Source of the DNA: Anthonomus grandis grandis
Lineage: Eukaryota > Arthropoda > Insecta > Coleoptera > Curculionidae
Direction: 5' to 3'
Assembly (NCBI RefSeq): GCF_022605725.1
Contig: NC_065551.1
Span: 22,568,001-22,632,000, forward strand
DNA: 64,000 nucleotides
In this document: positions 30,411 through 42,490 of the stretch, piece by piece
How positions within the stretch are numbered: position 1 is the stretch's first letter
Layout of the letters: each line of letters opens with the position of its first letter
Position numbers and translations under genes: made by a program
Notes under the pieces: generated by a model
Databases searched by the model: none
Told to the model about the DNA's origin: nothing
What the model saw: the letters and a program-made list of their open reading frames with translations, nothing else

Positions 30411-33400
30411 GCCTCAAAACTATAAAATGTGCTATCAATAACAACTAAATTAAATTGAAAAATTAAATCATTTATATTTCAAAATACAATGCTGCGTAAT
30501 AATAAATTGACAGGGACAAAACAGGTTATAATAATGTATTTTTTCTATTATCTCCTTCTGTTTGTCATAGTATCTAAATTAAATAAGGGGTTTATGGAAA
30601 TTTTTTTGAGTAGCCTTGTAAATTTAAGAGCAAACCTAATTCTTTTCATTTTCACATATAGGTGTTCAGTTAGACTATAAAATGGAATTTTTCGAATTGG
30701 TAAATAAATCTGTTTTTTGCATTTATAATTTATAAAGCAAAGTTAAGAAGAATGGAAGAAGATGTTGACCTTGTGTACACTTTTAAAAAAAGAAAGAATA
30801 CCAGGAGCATGTTATGTGGAACAAAAATCCTACTGGAAACCATATTACAAGGTTAGATATCGGAAAAAAAGAAAGAAGTATAGGAATATCATAGTTGTCG
30901 AAGCTAGGGACCTATAATTGCCAATATCCGAAACGTATAGGAACCTGAAGAAGAAACAGAAAATTTTTATAAGTTCTTTGTGAATACCTTGGTAATGCTT
31001 TTTATTAATTTTTTATTAGTTTTACTTATTAGAATTAAACCACTACTTTTACTTAAACATTAGATTCTTTTTATTAGTCAATTTGACTCAAAGATCAAAT
31101 GCAAGTTTAATTACGTTAAGGTACTTTATATGCAAATTTTTAATTTGATATTATTACCTTTGGACATATATTTACAGCAAAAGAATATCATAACTTTTTT
31201 TTTTTCAATATACGTCCAATAATTTTTTTGTAATTAGCACATTTTTAATGTAATTATCGTAAAAAGAGAATTTGATTAGTAATAAATTTTAGTTTTTAAA
31301 TACTAATCTAATATGTATAGGAATACTAATAGTTATATTTTATTAGTTATGAGTGAATTCATGCCTCTGTATTAAAGAAAAAACATTATTATAAATAAGT
31401 CAAAATATAATCAAAAATTAAATTTTAATATGATTCTAAAAAATAAAAAAGAAACATAAAGATTTAAACAAACATAATACTTTGACTAATTTTTAATTAC
31501 CAAATATTTAATATTTCGTAACTTATAATATCATTTATTTTTATTGTTGAGCAATTTTTTGCCAATTTATTACTTTTTCATAATAACAACATTAGAGATT
31601 CATATTAATGCAGCTATTTAAATTTTTTCTAGTGCTAAGGTCCATCATCAATTTCAAAGCGGTCCAACGTCCATAAATTGAAATGCAAATCGTCCAATTT
31701 TCGCTCTAACCAGTTACAAAGTTATAAACAGCGTAAACTCCGCAGTATATTGATTTCAAGTTAACTCCGGGGATTTTGTGCTGTACCTTGTCGCTTATGC
31801 GCTGCGGATTCTACCTACTTATTGAAAATTGATTCCCAAAACGATTTATTTTACTGCCAATTACGATAAGCTTTAGCGATTTTTAAATTCGTGAATAAGC
31901 AATGGCTCTTACCAGTTTTACACGCTCGATAAAATTTCATAACAATTTTTTGCATATAAATTAAACTTTTATCGTTGTGGGATTGATTTTTTATAATAAA
32001 TAAAAAGCTATTAGTATTACCTGTAATACATAAGACAAACTAGCAAGTGCAGTAGCACGTTGACCAAATGATAGCCGAGTGGTTCAAGTTGTCCAAATAA
32101 GTAGTTCAGCCTAAACGTTAAGACGCAAAGTGGTCTGTATGATTTATGACTTTGCTCCTGAAACAAAAAAAAAACAAATAATAATATAATAATAAAACGC
32201 TAAAATCAAGTGAACTATTATCAAAAAAGGTCAACTCAAAAGCAAAAAATATACGCAATAGTAAGTAAATAAAAATGCATTGAACTGACCTAAAAAAAAA
32301 GCCCCGGGAAAGCTGTAAAATAAATTTACGGAGCGAGCATTTCCAAACGAATCCTTAATTATGCATTTTCGTTCAAACATTTTCCATTTTAACTTTAGCA
32401 CAATGGCTCTTGCACCATTTATTAACTGAAATGTCAATTAACGATAAACCTTTACAATTTAAAAATAAATAATAAATATCCATTAACGTTTCAATTAAAA
32501 CCTATTTAAAATCTTAGAGAATCATTGCGCTACTTTAATTTTAAAAAGACATAAATTTACGATCCGAATGATTTGGAATAGGATCCAGCATTACGATAAA
32601 TTGAATTGCAGATTCGCGACAAAGGGATGATCGATATTTTATGAACTCGTCTAAAGACTTTAGGAAGGAAAAAAAACTAATAATTTTAAGTTAAATTAGA
32701 AAATGTAATTTATCTAGGATAATTTTTACTAAATATCTGCAATAATAATATACTTTACAAAATGATATCAAGTTTCAAGATCATTAATTTCCAGTGAAAA
32801 CAAATTAAGACTTATTTTTTTTAGAATCAATATTCGGTGTCATTTTCAATTATTATATAAATTTGTGTGTGCAATATTTTATTTCAATAGAGGTTAGTTT
32901 TTTGATTTTTTCTATCTCAGAAAGCTTGTTTGGAATAGTATAAATAAATCATAACATCATCAATCAATAACATTGTTTCTAAAAAGTGCTATAAATTAAC
33001 TAATTATTGCCAGTAAATTCCCCAAATAAACTTCCTTTATCACAGAGACCATAGAAGTAAAATTAAATAATGTATGCAAAGTTGTTTCAAAGAAATTACG
33101 TTAGAGATTACAATTTGCATTAATATTAACATTAATTGCCTTGTTACAAGGAACTGTCAATTTGAATTTGGCAGTACGTGTATGCAATATTTGCAACAAG
33201 TCATTATGTATGCACGTGTATTTAATCAAGTTTTAATCAAAATTTAATTGAATTAGAACTGTACATGACGGGAAGAGCACGTACAACAATTAGCATGAGA
33301 AAATATTTAGGAGCTTACTGCTGTTTTAGATTGAAATTAGAATTGAAAATAAATTTGCAGGCTGGTTTAGAAGTAAAAATAAGAACATTATATTTAGGTG

Positions 33401-33620
33401 TTGTTAAATAGGATAAAAAAAAAATTTTAAAAACATAACAGTTATAAAGAAAACTGAAAACATTTTAAACAAATTACAATTAAATAAAGTGACAGTTTTG
33501 GTTTAACGACCACATACAAAATTTAAAATGTATTTATTTGTGTATTTATATTGATTAAGCTGAAGATCCTGTGTCTGTGTACTTGTAATTAAAATTTTCG
33601 TGATTTATATTTTTTAATGA
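30411..33620. other. No gene recognised; possible regulatory blocks
   Basis: AT-rich with short unrecognised frames (30489-30680, 32231-32437). Blocks at 31640-31960 and 33000-33320 are more complex, contain many ATTA-type and TTTATG/TTTACG-type words, and have no repeats or frames. They could be enhancers of a neighbouring gene; nothing here proves it. Confidence 0.35.
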
Positions 33621-33799
33621 CCTTATAATAGAATCCAAGCAAAGAACGTGCAAGGAGTAAATGGCGTTACATAGTAACTAGCGGTCTACTGGACAGCTTC
33701 CATAATTTTTTAAATTTTATATTTGTTAAGTTTGTAATTCGTTAAAAAGTTGTGCTAGTGGTATTTATTGTTATAAAGTGGTAGTAAAGTTTGATGATT

Positions 33800-34170
33800 A
33801 TGGCTTCTAGATTAGCGACAAATATAAAAGAATTAAATAACAAATTGGATCAATTGACAACGGTATTCAATATGAGACTGAGCATGCTCCGTAAACAGTT
33901 TTCAAATTTAAAAAAAAAATCGACATCTTCTATCACAGGCACTGGTAGCAACTTAGACTAGCTGAAAGAATAAGTTAATGCCTTTCAAGCTTCAGTCACT
34001 GCCTCTCTTGAAAAACTGACCAAATATGTTAACTTCTTTGAAACAGTGAAGGATGTATACCATAAAAAGGTTCTTAATATGGAACTGAACTATAATTCAA
34101 CCTGTCTTCTCATACATGAAATAAAGGAAGAGGAAATAATGCGAGCCAGCAATGCTGCCAAAAATTTTTT
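33800..34170 (+). pseudogene. LINE ORF1-like coiled-coil fragment
   Basis: From ATG at 33800 the frame reads MASRLATNIKELNNKLDQL, continues with KKKSTSSITGTGSNLD, hits stops near 33959 and 33970, then VNAFQASVTASLEKL to about 34150. The heptad-like spacing of Leu, Ile and Val and the charged character suggest the N-terminal coiled coil of a LINE first ORF. No RNA-binding or zinc-knuckle part follows. A 5' UTR-like, less AT-rich stretch precedes it from about 33640. Confidence 0.4.
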
Positions 34171-34429
34171 CCCATTAATTAAAATTAAATATGTATATTC
34201 GGTGGGTAATAAATAGGTAAACTTAAATACTAATCACTAAATTTTTATTCACTATTTTACTTACGATTACTTACTACTTTTAGTCACTTATTGATTATTT
34301 AGCTTACTCAAATCATACCTATGTATTTCACATCAAACCAGGTCGCTATATATACCCCATAAGATTCTTCTATTAATTTGATCAATTTTAGCAGAATATT
34401 CTTCATGTACAAATATAAACGAACATAAG

Positions 34430-37040
34430 TGAATTAAAATTATCCGGCCAAAACAGAGCCGTAGTAAGGCAACTTTGTAATTGCCTCCTTCTTAAATATA
34501 ATAGTATCGGGTCTTTATCCGCGTACTTGCAATCCTTAGTCGTTCTCTGAGCAACTCAGGAATATCTTGCAGTTTCATTTTTATATCGTCCACATATTCC
34601 TCCACTGTAACTTTCTCATTGCTTCAGGTACCAAACACCAAATCACATAGTAAAGAAAGTTCTCCCCTGATCAAAACTTGGACTAGTGTTAACTCAGTTG
34701 CATCGTAAGATGCAGACCTGTAGGCCATGAAAAACGTGGGCAGGTAGACATCGCAATCTTTTTAATGTTCGTCCGCCATCTTGGAAAGATGTTCTTCAAC
34801 TTTCTTGTTAAATCTCTCCATCATGAAACGCTGACACCAAGACATTCACAAAGTTTCTGAAAAAGATTGGATTCGAAATTCCATCCTTGATCAGAATGCG
34901 CAGGCGCTTTTGATTGATCTGAATTGATTAATTTGAATTCATTCTAAAGCGGCTCCAAACTTGCTGAAGACATACTTCACAATAACTTTAGCTACTGTCA
35001 CCGCTTCTTGGTTGGGAAGAGAAGACTTCCGGCAATTTACTAAAATAAACCATGGCAACCAGGATGTACTTATGTATGTATATATGGCCAGTTTTTAGAT
35101 TGGCAGTCCTTCTGCTAGGGTCATGACTAACTGCACATGTCGGACATTTTCGGCTCCACGATTTGACATCTTCACAGTAGTTAAGTAGAATCTATCTGTC
35201 CCGGATATTGTCCAAAGTTTTATATACTACCAAGTGAGCTCCACTATGCATCTCCTTCAGGACCTGGTTAACTCTCTTCCTTGGGATGACTAACTGTTTC
35301 TTTACTAACTGACTAGTGAGTCCCGTTGGGCCCATAGTGCCTTCAGTGTCAACTCTCTATCTGAAACGTCGCTCCCTTTCGGTCTTAGTCATTTTCCTGA
35401 AGAATTACTGATATATCTTTGCATGGGTCTTTTATTAACTCAGCAGTACTCCATCCCTCACTAACCACAAATTTAGGATTTCTTATTATTATATGCCACA
35501 CCTGCCCATTCGTCTATTTTAGCATAATATTTGCGTTGTGGCTGGCAAGGCGTGCTGTTTTAATGCTGTTATTACCTGACCGATGTTTATTGTTGATGCT
35601 GTACTGCTGTAACTTAACCATCTTGCCACTTGTCTTTCTGGTTGTCTCATCTGCGATAACAATTTTACGGCTACGTGGTCTTCTGATCTGAGATTTTTGT
35701 CCATACAGGTATTTCTGGAAATGGTCCACTGCTCTGCCAATAGCTTGAACTCTCTTCTCATGATGCAATAATCTCTTTCTGTCTTTGACAACACTCTACT
35801 AAAATACGATACTACAAGCATATATACGGCTACAGCCAAAATAAACAATTCTTGTGTCATGGGTACCTAATATGCATCTTTTAGCCTTCAAAAGCAAGAT
35901 CGCACTCCGTGTTCCATTTAAAACCAGATTTATGTTCTGTCAACCTATGCAAAGAAACAGAAATATTGGCAAATCTTTCGACAAACCTTGTTTGAATCGT
36001 GCATAAACACTCATGTTTATCACGAGGTTGCAACCAGTCTTTCATGCTTTCAATTTTTTCTGGTTCAGTTTGTACTCCTCCTGATGACACCATATGACTA
36101 AGAAAATTTACTTGAAAGAGCGAGTACTTCTTTGAGTTTAATTGTAGCTGGGCATTCTGGATTTTGTTAAAAACTATTTTTGGTTTTCGAGGTGTGAGTT
36201 TTTTCCATAACAAGAACATCGTCAAGGTAAATGAAGCGTGTTTTCTATGTTAGTCATCGTAGTACAAATTACATTAGCCTCCCGAAAGTAGCGGGAGTAC
36301 TACACAGACTAAATGGCATAACATTAAAATGATAGAGGACATTTCCGGTAGAAAACGCAGTTATCTTCTTGTATTCTTTCTGAATGCCCACTTGCCAATA
36401 TACAATTTTTAGATCCAATGTCGAAAACCTGCTTGAACCGCCAAGAGTCTAAAGCTTATCATCAATTCTAGGAAGTGGGTAACTAGCTTTTTTGGTAACG
36501 TCATGAAGTTTGATATAGTCCAGACATAGTTCAGTTGATCCATCCTTTTTTGTCACTAAGACGACTGGACAAGACCATGGACTTTTTAGTTTCTGGATAA
36601 TCCCCTCCTTAAGCAGCTTGTTTATAGGGAACTCTGCCTCCTAGTTGTTGGTAACAGATAGTCTTGTAGGTGGCTGATGAAGTGGTTGAGCATTTACAGT
36701 ATTTATTTTATACTTTAGTTCTTCTAGTTGAACCACTAGGCTCTTCAAAAATCTCGCTGTGCTTGGCTGTGCTTAACTCGTCCGGAGAAAGATTTTTCTA
36801 ATCCGTTGCAAAACTGTCCAGATTCGAGTTAAGTCTATTGGTATAAGATATGACGCAGCCTTCTTCACATGTGGTCACAGATTTTACTGGTTGGTATAAA
36901 GCCACCAAGTTACCCCTGCTTATTTTAGGGCTATTGGGAGGAATATTGGCAATCCTTATCGAAATGTCACCTTCTGATGTTACCAGTGACTTTGCCGCAA
37001 GGCATTTGGAGGCATCCACTTATCCTTGGATCTATTAAAT
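34430..37040 (-). pseudogene. pol: Decayed Ty3/gypsy pol
   Basis: Minus strand, from high to low coordinates. 36798-37019: linker before RT (ANIPPNSPKISRGNLVALYQP). 36240-36620: RT with IIQKLKSPWSCPVVLVTKKDG and LDYIK. 36219-36236: YLDD box. 35881-36215: RT C-terminus (FLSHMVSSGGVQTEPEKIE). 35519-35860: RNase H (SRVLSKTERDYCIMRREF, then the QKYLYGQK and SQMRQPE regions in two frames). 34430-35460: integrase, with the CPTC finger end and further decayed parts. Many stops and frameshifts. Its style is that of gypsy elements distinct from the intact errantivirus. AT-rich sequence at 34200-34430 could be the remnant of its 3' LTR. Confidence 0.8.
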
Positions 37041-37059
37041 GCAGCTCTGATATTACATA

Positions 37060-38440
37060 GCTGATTAACCTAAAAGCCGATTTACAGGGGCTTACCAAGC
37101 ATAACATTTCTTTGGGACGTAATGTAGAAACAAAGGTTGAAATGTATAATGATCTAATTGGAAGTTTTTTTTTTAATAAACATGCGCATTATCGTTAAGT
37201 TAGTGCTCCATGGTTAACTAAAGAAATTTAGGAATTACAAAATTTAAGAGATATAAGCTGGAAAAAACATAAAAAATCTAAGGTAGAAATAGACTATAGC
37301 CAATATAAACTCTTAAGAAATCACACTTTATCAAGCTTAAGCATGGAGAAAAAAAAACACTTATTATTTCTCAATTAACTAATTCCTCTTAACTTTAGAC
37401 AAAATCTAAATATAACTTAGCAAAAAGAACTCCTTAACGCCAAATCTATCTGGCTCTGAAAAAATAAACAAATATGTAACATCATTTCTACCATCAGTTA
37501 CTTATTAATAAAGAGAAAAATAAAATTTTATAACATTTTTAACCATGACATTAGCTTCAGGTTATCCACAACTACACCAGGAAATAAGATATTTAATTAT
37601 GCACACGATTAATACGAGTACTAAGGCTGTGGTGATAAATTTAAAAATGCTCAGGATGTGTGGGTCTTTTATTAATATTAATATTATGCATCTCACTAAC
37701 TCTATAATTGAAAGTAGTGACATACCTACCCAGCGACTGGAATCCCTCTACCAAAAATTATTAACCCCTTTGATTTAAGAATTAAAAGTATACTATACAC
37801 ACTATCCAAGGTATTGGAAAAAGTTTTTTATATAGTTATTTGTAAATAAATTTATGCATATTTTACAGACAATAAACTTATTCTTGATTTTAAGTATGGG
37901 TTTAGAAAAGGCATCATTAGTCTCGGCTTTAGCATCTATGCTGGATGCTATTAGTTGTTAATAAATGACTTTCGAGTATTAGGGTTTTACTTGACTTATC
38001 CATTACTCGCTGGATTTACTGAAATTTAAATACTACGGTTCTATATCCACTATCACCTCAATTGAATCTGGGGTCGCTCAAGTTTTTGATCCAGTGCTTT
38101 TTGATCCCCTCTTTTGTTTATTATATACATCATAGATATTATAACAGCCTCTTCGTTTTCTACCGGGCAAACATATGCTGACGATACCCAAGGAGGCAGC
38201 CAGAAAAATAAACTAAGTAAAATCGGCGCCTTGTCCTATGAACAGAACCTCAACTTAAATTCTGGAAAAACGGAATTATAAAAGGGATATAGTCAAAAAT
38301 CTCCTTTAATTAAATATCGACGGCTCGCGTATACCCTTTTTACAGACGGCAAAGAATCTAGGTATAAATTTAGATTGAAAAAAATATTGTGTGTGATTGA
38401 GTCTTGTTCCCTGTCATTTAATTAACTGCAATTTTCTTTA
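37060..38440 (+). pseudogene. LINE ORF2 relic with YADD box
   Basis: Reads NLKADLQGLTKHNISLGRN and APWLTKEI (37060-37230), the end of the endonuclease region seen in jockey-like LINEs, then KHKKSKVEIDYSQYKLLRNH. Later come SILYTLSKVLEKVF (37790-37830, RT block 1), DNKLILDFKYGFRKG (block 2) and FIIYIIDIITASSFSTGQTYADDTQ (38110-38190), which carries the catalytic YADD. NLNLNSGKTEL follows. Stops and deletions interrupt it in several places. It lies on the opposite strand from the adjoining gypsy relic. Confidence 0.7.
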
Positions 38441-39820
38441 TGGACTGTGTTTAACTGTTAGTGATAAAAACAAAAAAAAATGCATGCTGTAGTGTTTTGT
38501 ATGGGTTACCTAAATATGACAATGTATCACATTTAATCTTTGGTTGCAACTGGCTAAATATAGACAATAGTCGAATGCACCACCATTTCAATTTTATTCA
38601 GAAGCTTCTTAGAAATCCTCATGCTTCCCAAATTTTAAATTCGCATAGCAGCTCGGGGTAGGAATATTAGATACAAAGATCGTCTCGCTATATCACAACA
38701 CAAAAACGAAATGTTCAAAAAATCTTTTATATATAATTTTATCAACATATATGAAATTAAGAATAAATATATAATAAATTTTAATTTAAAATGCGACAAT
38801 TATTAATACACTTAAAAAATTGTTAAATAAGGTGTATATCCGTGGCGTTTTTCCGAAAAGTTTATGCATATAAATTTTGTTAAAAACCTTTAGTTGCTAA
38901 GAAAACTGTAGGTTTATATAATATACTATATGGCTACACACTATAATATTTCTAAAAAGAAATATTTTAAATAATAAATCTTTAAAATAGTTAAAATAAT
39001 AACTAACAAAAAAAAACAAACATGACGATGGAACTTATAAAACGAAGTTCAGCCACATAGCGCTGCCGGATATTTTTGGGATCGTTTTACTGAAATGCCG
39101 ATTCCAATAATTCCACAATCCCGATCGCGAACTCCATTTGCATCACAAAAACTAATCAAGGATTTCACGCCGGGGAAATGTAGACAATCACGTAATAATT
39201 ATCGGGTTCTATTAACGTGTAAATGACTGATGTGTTTTTTTTGTTCTACGTATCGCTAATACGATTTTCAGGTTTTGATGGCGACTCGGTTAGATGTCAA
39301 ATGCCTATGTTCTATATGCGCAATAAACATGCAGAATGTTGGTTAAATTGAATTTTTTTTTCCGATAAAACTCCTTTTTTCCTCTTTATAAACCTAAAAA
39401 AAACTTGTTTTTTTAAAAGCTGAAATATTAAACGGAAAAGCAATTGGTTGGTGCCGCAATTTGATTAGCTTTACACGTGTTGCCTTAATTTTTCCCCCAG
39501 CAGTCGAGCTTTCCCCGCACATAACGCATAGTAAATGAGTATAACTTAATTCAAATGTTTTGAATTTTTCGCTTTTGCCGGTGGAGCAGTGTAGTAGCAA
39601 ATTTAAAGGGTCGACTCCAGAGGTCGTAATCGTTGCTGGAAAGCAGCCAGAAATTAAATGTCATGATTTAATTACAGTTTTTGCACCATGTGAATTTTAT
39701 AAAAATTCCTGATTAACAAATTTATAATTCTTTTTTAAAGGCCGAAGTAATTATTTTTTATTACATAAATGTGTACCCTGCTTTCATTGCAAAACGAACC
39801 ACTTATAAAAACTTATTCAT
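38441..39820. other. No gene recognised
   Basis: 38461-38790 may be the LINE tail (an A-rich end is not clear). 39050-39310 and 39440-39660 are less AT-rich, unique-looking blocks without convincing frames (the 39394-39600 minus frame is unrecognised); possible regulatory DNA. Confidence 0.35.
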
Positions 39821-40249
39821 AACTTAAAGAAAAAAAAACACGTCAATTTAGATATACATCACCAGCTTTTTCAACATCAGCTAACATGGAACCCCCTTAC
39901 TATTTGCTTATACGTCAACCGATTTTGTTTTTTTTCGGTTTGATAAGATATAATGCCTTTTAAAATGACGTATCACACTAGTATTGTACTTCGCATTTGA
40001 AATACAAATGTTTGAGGTCGATAAAATATCCATTATTCTGAGACATTTAATTTCACTATTCGCTGGTACGTCAACCGATTTAATTTTTTTGGTGCTTACA
40101 ATGATGTATCACACGATGGGGATTCAATTTGACATATCAAAGTGAGATTAGCTAGAGGTGAGAAATTGATCGACTGAACTTTGTCAAATTTATAATTAAA
40201 CGTCCTTCTATATATCAAAATTGACGTGTAAGTTTTTTTTCTTAAGAAG
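39821..40249. mobile_element. MITE-like element with inverted ends and internal duplication
   Basis: Ends are inverted repeats of about 35-38 bp: the left has CTTAAAGAAAAAAAACACG then TCAATTTAGATATA, and the right, read inversely, has CTTAAGAAAAAAAACTTACACG then TCAATTTTGATATA. Inside, a segment with ACGTCAACCGATTT and GACGTATCACAC (about 39903-39980) is repeated directly at about 40060-40114 in diverged form. No coding sequence. Target duplication not resolved. Confidence 0.6.
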
Positions 40250-40529
40250 TTATTAAGCGTGGTGCGTTTTGAAATGAAAGTACTGCAAGGACAAAAGCTG
40301 GTACAAAATGGCGAATATACGTTCATAAAACAATATGGAACACTGTACAATCTGTATATTAAAACTAAGAAATTTAAAATTTATTTTAAATTAAATTTAT
40401 ATAATTCCTTTTTTATTAAGATTAATTACAGTAATTAGTTTGATATTGTTTACTTGCTTATAATATGTACAACGAATTGTAGGATGAACACCATTCGTTG
40501 GGAGTTAATTAAAATACTCAATGCACAAA

Positions 40530-41110
40530 AATAGACAAACATATCCCAGCCGCGTTGGTGGCTATAGACTTGCTAAATACCGATTAATGGTTCTGTTCAT
40601 TAGGCCCACCATGTCATCTGATTCCAGGTGTAATGCAATATTTCTCGTTTTCTTGATTTCAATAGTCTTACAGAAGCTCCGGAGGAAGCTGGATTCAAAG
40701 TAATGTTCTTGTTCTAAGTGTAGCTCCAAAGTTAAATCAAATTGGCAGATTATTTTAGTTGGTTTATTAAGGCGTTGGCAATAGTAGAGGTTTTCTGGTT
40801 TGATAGAAGATAGGCCTTAACCCACTTGCTGAAATAGTCCATCAGGGCTAAGATATATTTATTTTCTACTTCTGATTTAAGAAATGGACCGGCAACATTA
40901 AAAGCATCATTTTATAGGGACTTCCCACGTTGTATTGACGCATCAAAGCCTTCTGCGTTCTCTTGGTCTTTTATGAGTTTCTTATTTTGCAGGGTATTTT
41001 CGACGATGGTGGTTCTTAATAACTGAGTATGTTTTTACTCTATTTGCAGTCCCTTGGATATGGTCTTCTTGATAAAGCATCTACATTTCCATGGGCTCTA
41101 TGTGCTCCAA
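40530..41110 (-). pseudogene. Ty3/gypsy integrase fragment
   Basis: Minus strand: NDAFNVAGPFLKSEVENKYI and LALMDYFSKWVKAYLLSNQ at about 40770-40910 are the first part of an integrase core (the catalytic Asp position before 'GPF' is altered). FCKTIEIKKTRNIALHLESD and MVGLMNRTINRYLA at about 40560-40690 hold the region of the catalytic glutamate, which reads as Gly-Leu here and so is lost. It is a small, decayed remnant in the same orientation as the pol relic at 34430-37040 but separated by a LINE and a MITE-like element. It may come from a different copy. Confidence 0.7.
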
Positions 41111-42204
41111 GAGATGAAGGAATCTAAAATTGATTGTTACATTTGTATTGCTAGTTTTCTTGCCGAGAAATACAAACAAATATCCACAGTTACCAAAATA
41201 TATATAGGAAAAAAAAAAGAAACTACATAATTTCATAGTCCTGAAATTAAAATTTGTCTTTTCCTGGTTTCATCTACCGTTCAGAATTGTGAGACAAAAA
41301 AGTTAAGACGATGGATAAATAATTTCAAAAATTCCGCAAGGGTATTTTTTCGGATAAAAAAGAAATTGTGAAAAAACTATTTGATTATATAGCTCATAAA
41401 GTTGAATATGTCCCAAAAGAACTGGTCAATCAATTGTTCAGTTTGTTTCCTTCAAAAACACGAAAGCTACTAATAGCCGAAAAATGCGCCGGAATCTGTT
41501 CACGCGATCCGGCCGGACTAGGGATTCTACGAATCGACCTGTATATTTATAGGTTTAAGAATTAGATTTATTTTTAACAGTGGGTGAGAGAACTTAAAAG
41601 TGTGAGGGTGTTCGTCTGTTCGTCACTCCGCTAATTTTACAATTTATGGTTATTTAATTATAAATTTATTTCGTTCTCTTGCTAAGTTTACGACATCAAT
41701 GTAATACTCTTATTTTGATTTTTGTTCATTATTAAACGTAAGGTTCAATGATTTTACTTCGTGTTTAAATTGAACGTAAGAATTGCCGAACCAGGCCTAT
41801 TATACAGTCCACAAACAACAAATCGACCATCAATTATGTAGACAAAGAATTTGGTTGAAAATGGTCTTGAGATGGATCTCACTTAAGATCCTAAAATTAA
41901 CACGTGAAACTTCAAAAATAGCGGCCTTAAAAACCTTGAGAAAGCGTTTCACAAAAAATATGAATCAAGCTTACCTTAACATGTAAGACGGTCCTTTATA
42001 AAGTATATTAAAGTAATCTTTTAAATTACATGAGTAGCGCCATGGCGTAACCATGAGATCGTACCCAAGCCTCGAGCAATTGAACTTTTTAACCTGAAGA
42101 CCACTCCATTTGAAAAGAAAGCAAAAACGCAATTTCTGGGTACCTCTTCGATGGATAATTCCACGTAGGCCCAGTTTTACCAGAATTCACAATACAACGT
42201 TGCC
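41111..42204. other. Unidentified; possible coding relics
   Basis: Two stretches look more coding-like than their surroundings: 41340-41565 (IAHKVEYVPKELVNQLFSLF) and 41770-41990 (PNQAYYTVHKQQIDHQLCRQ), both plus strand. I do not recognise them. They sit next to the repeat beginning at 42205 and may be parts of an unknown element. Confidence 0.25.
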
Positions 42205-42490
42205 TTGCTTAGCTTTAAGCTGCAGCGAATACGGAAATCACAAAAAGCAAAGTATTCAAATTACAGGAAAAACAATTGCAACAACATACCGGTATCGAAA
42301 ATGCCCATACGTAAAAAGTTGATCCATGAGCATTGCGTACGTGACTAATGACAAGGACAGACAGATAGAAAAATCACGTTAGGCAGAGAGAGAAAGAGAA
42401 ACAACCTGACTCCAGTAAATTGCTTAAAGTTAAAAGCGAAGAACCGCTAACACCATCTAGGAGATCTTATTTTTTTACAATGCCATAACC

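Noticed and set aside
32078..32150. Possible tRNA start (TAGCCGAGTGG at 32082-32092, an A-box match).
   Set aside because: No B-box or cloverleaf downstream.
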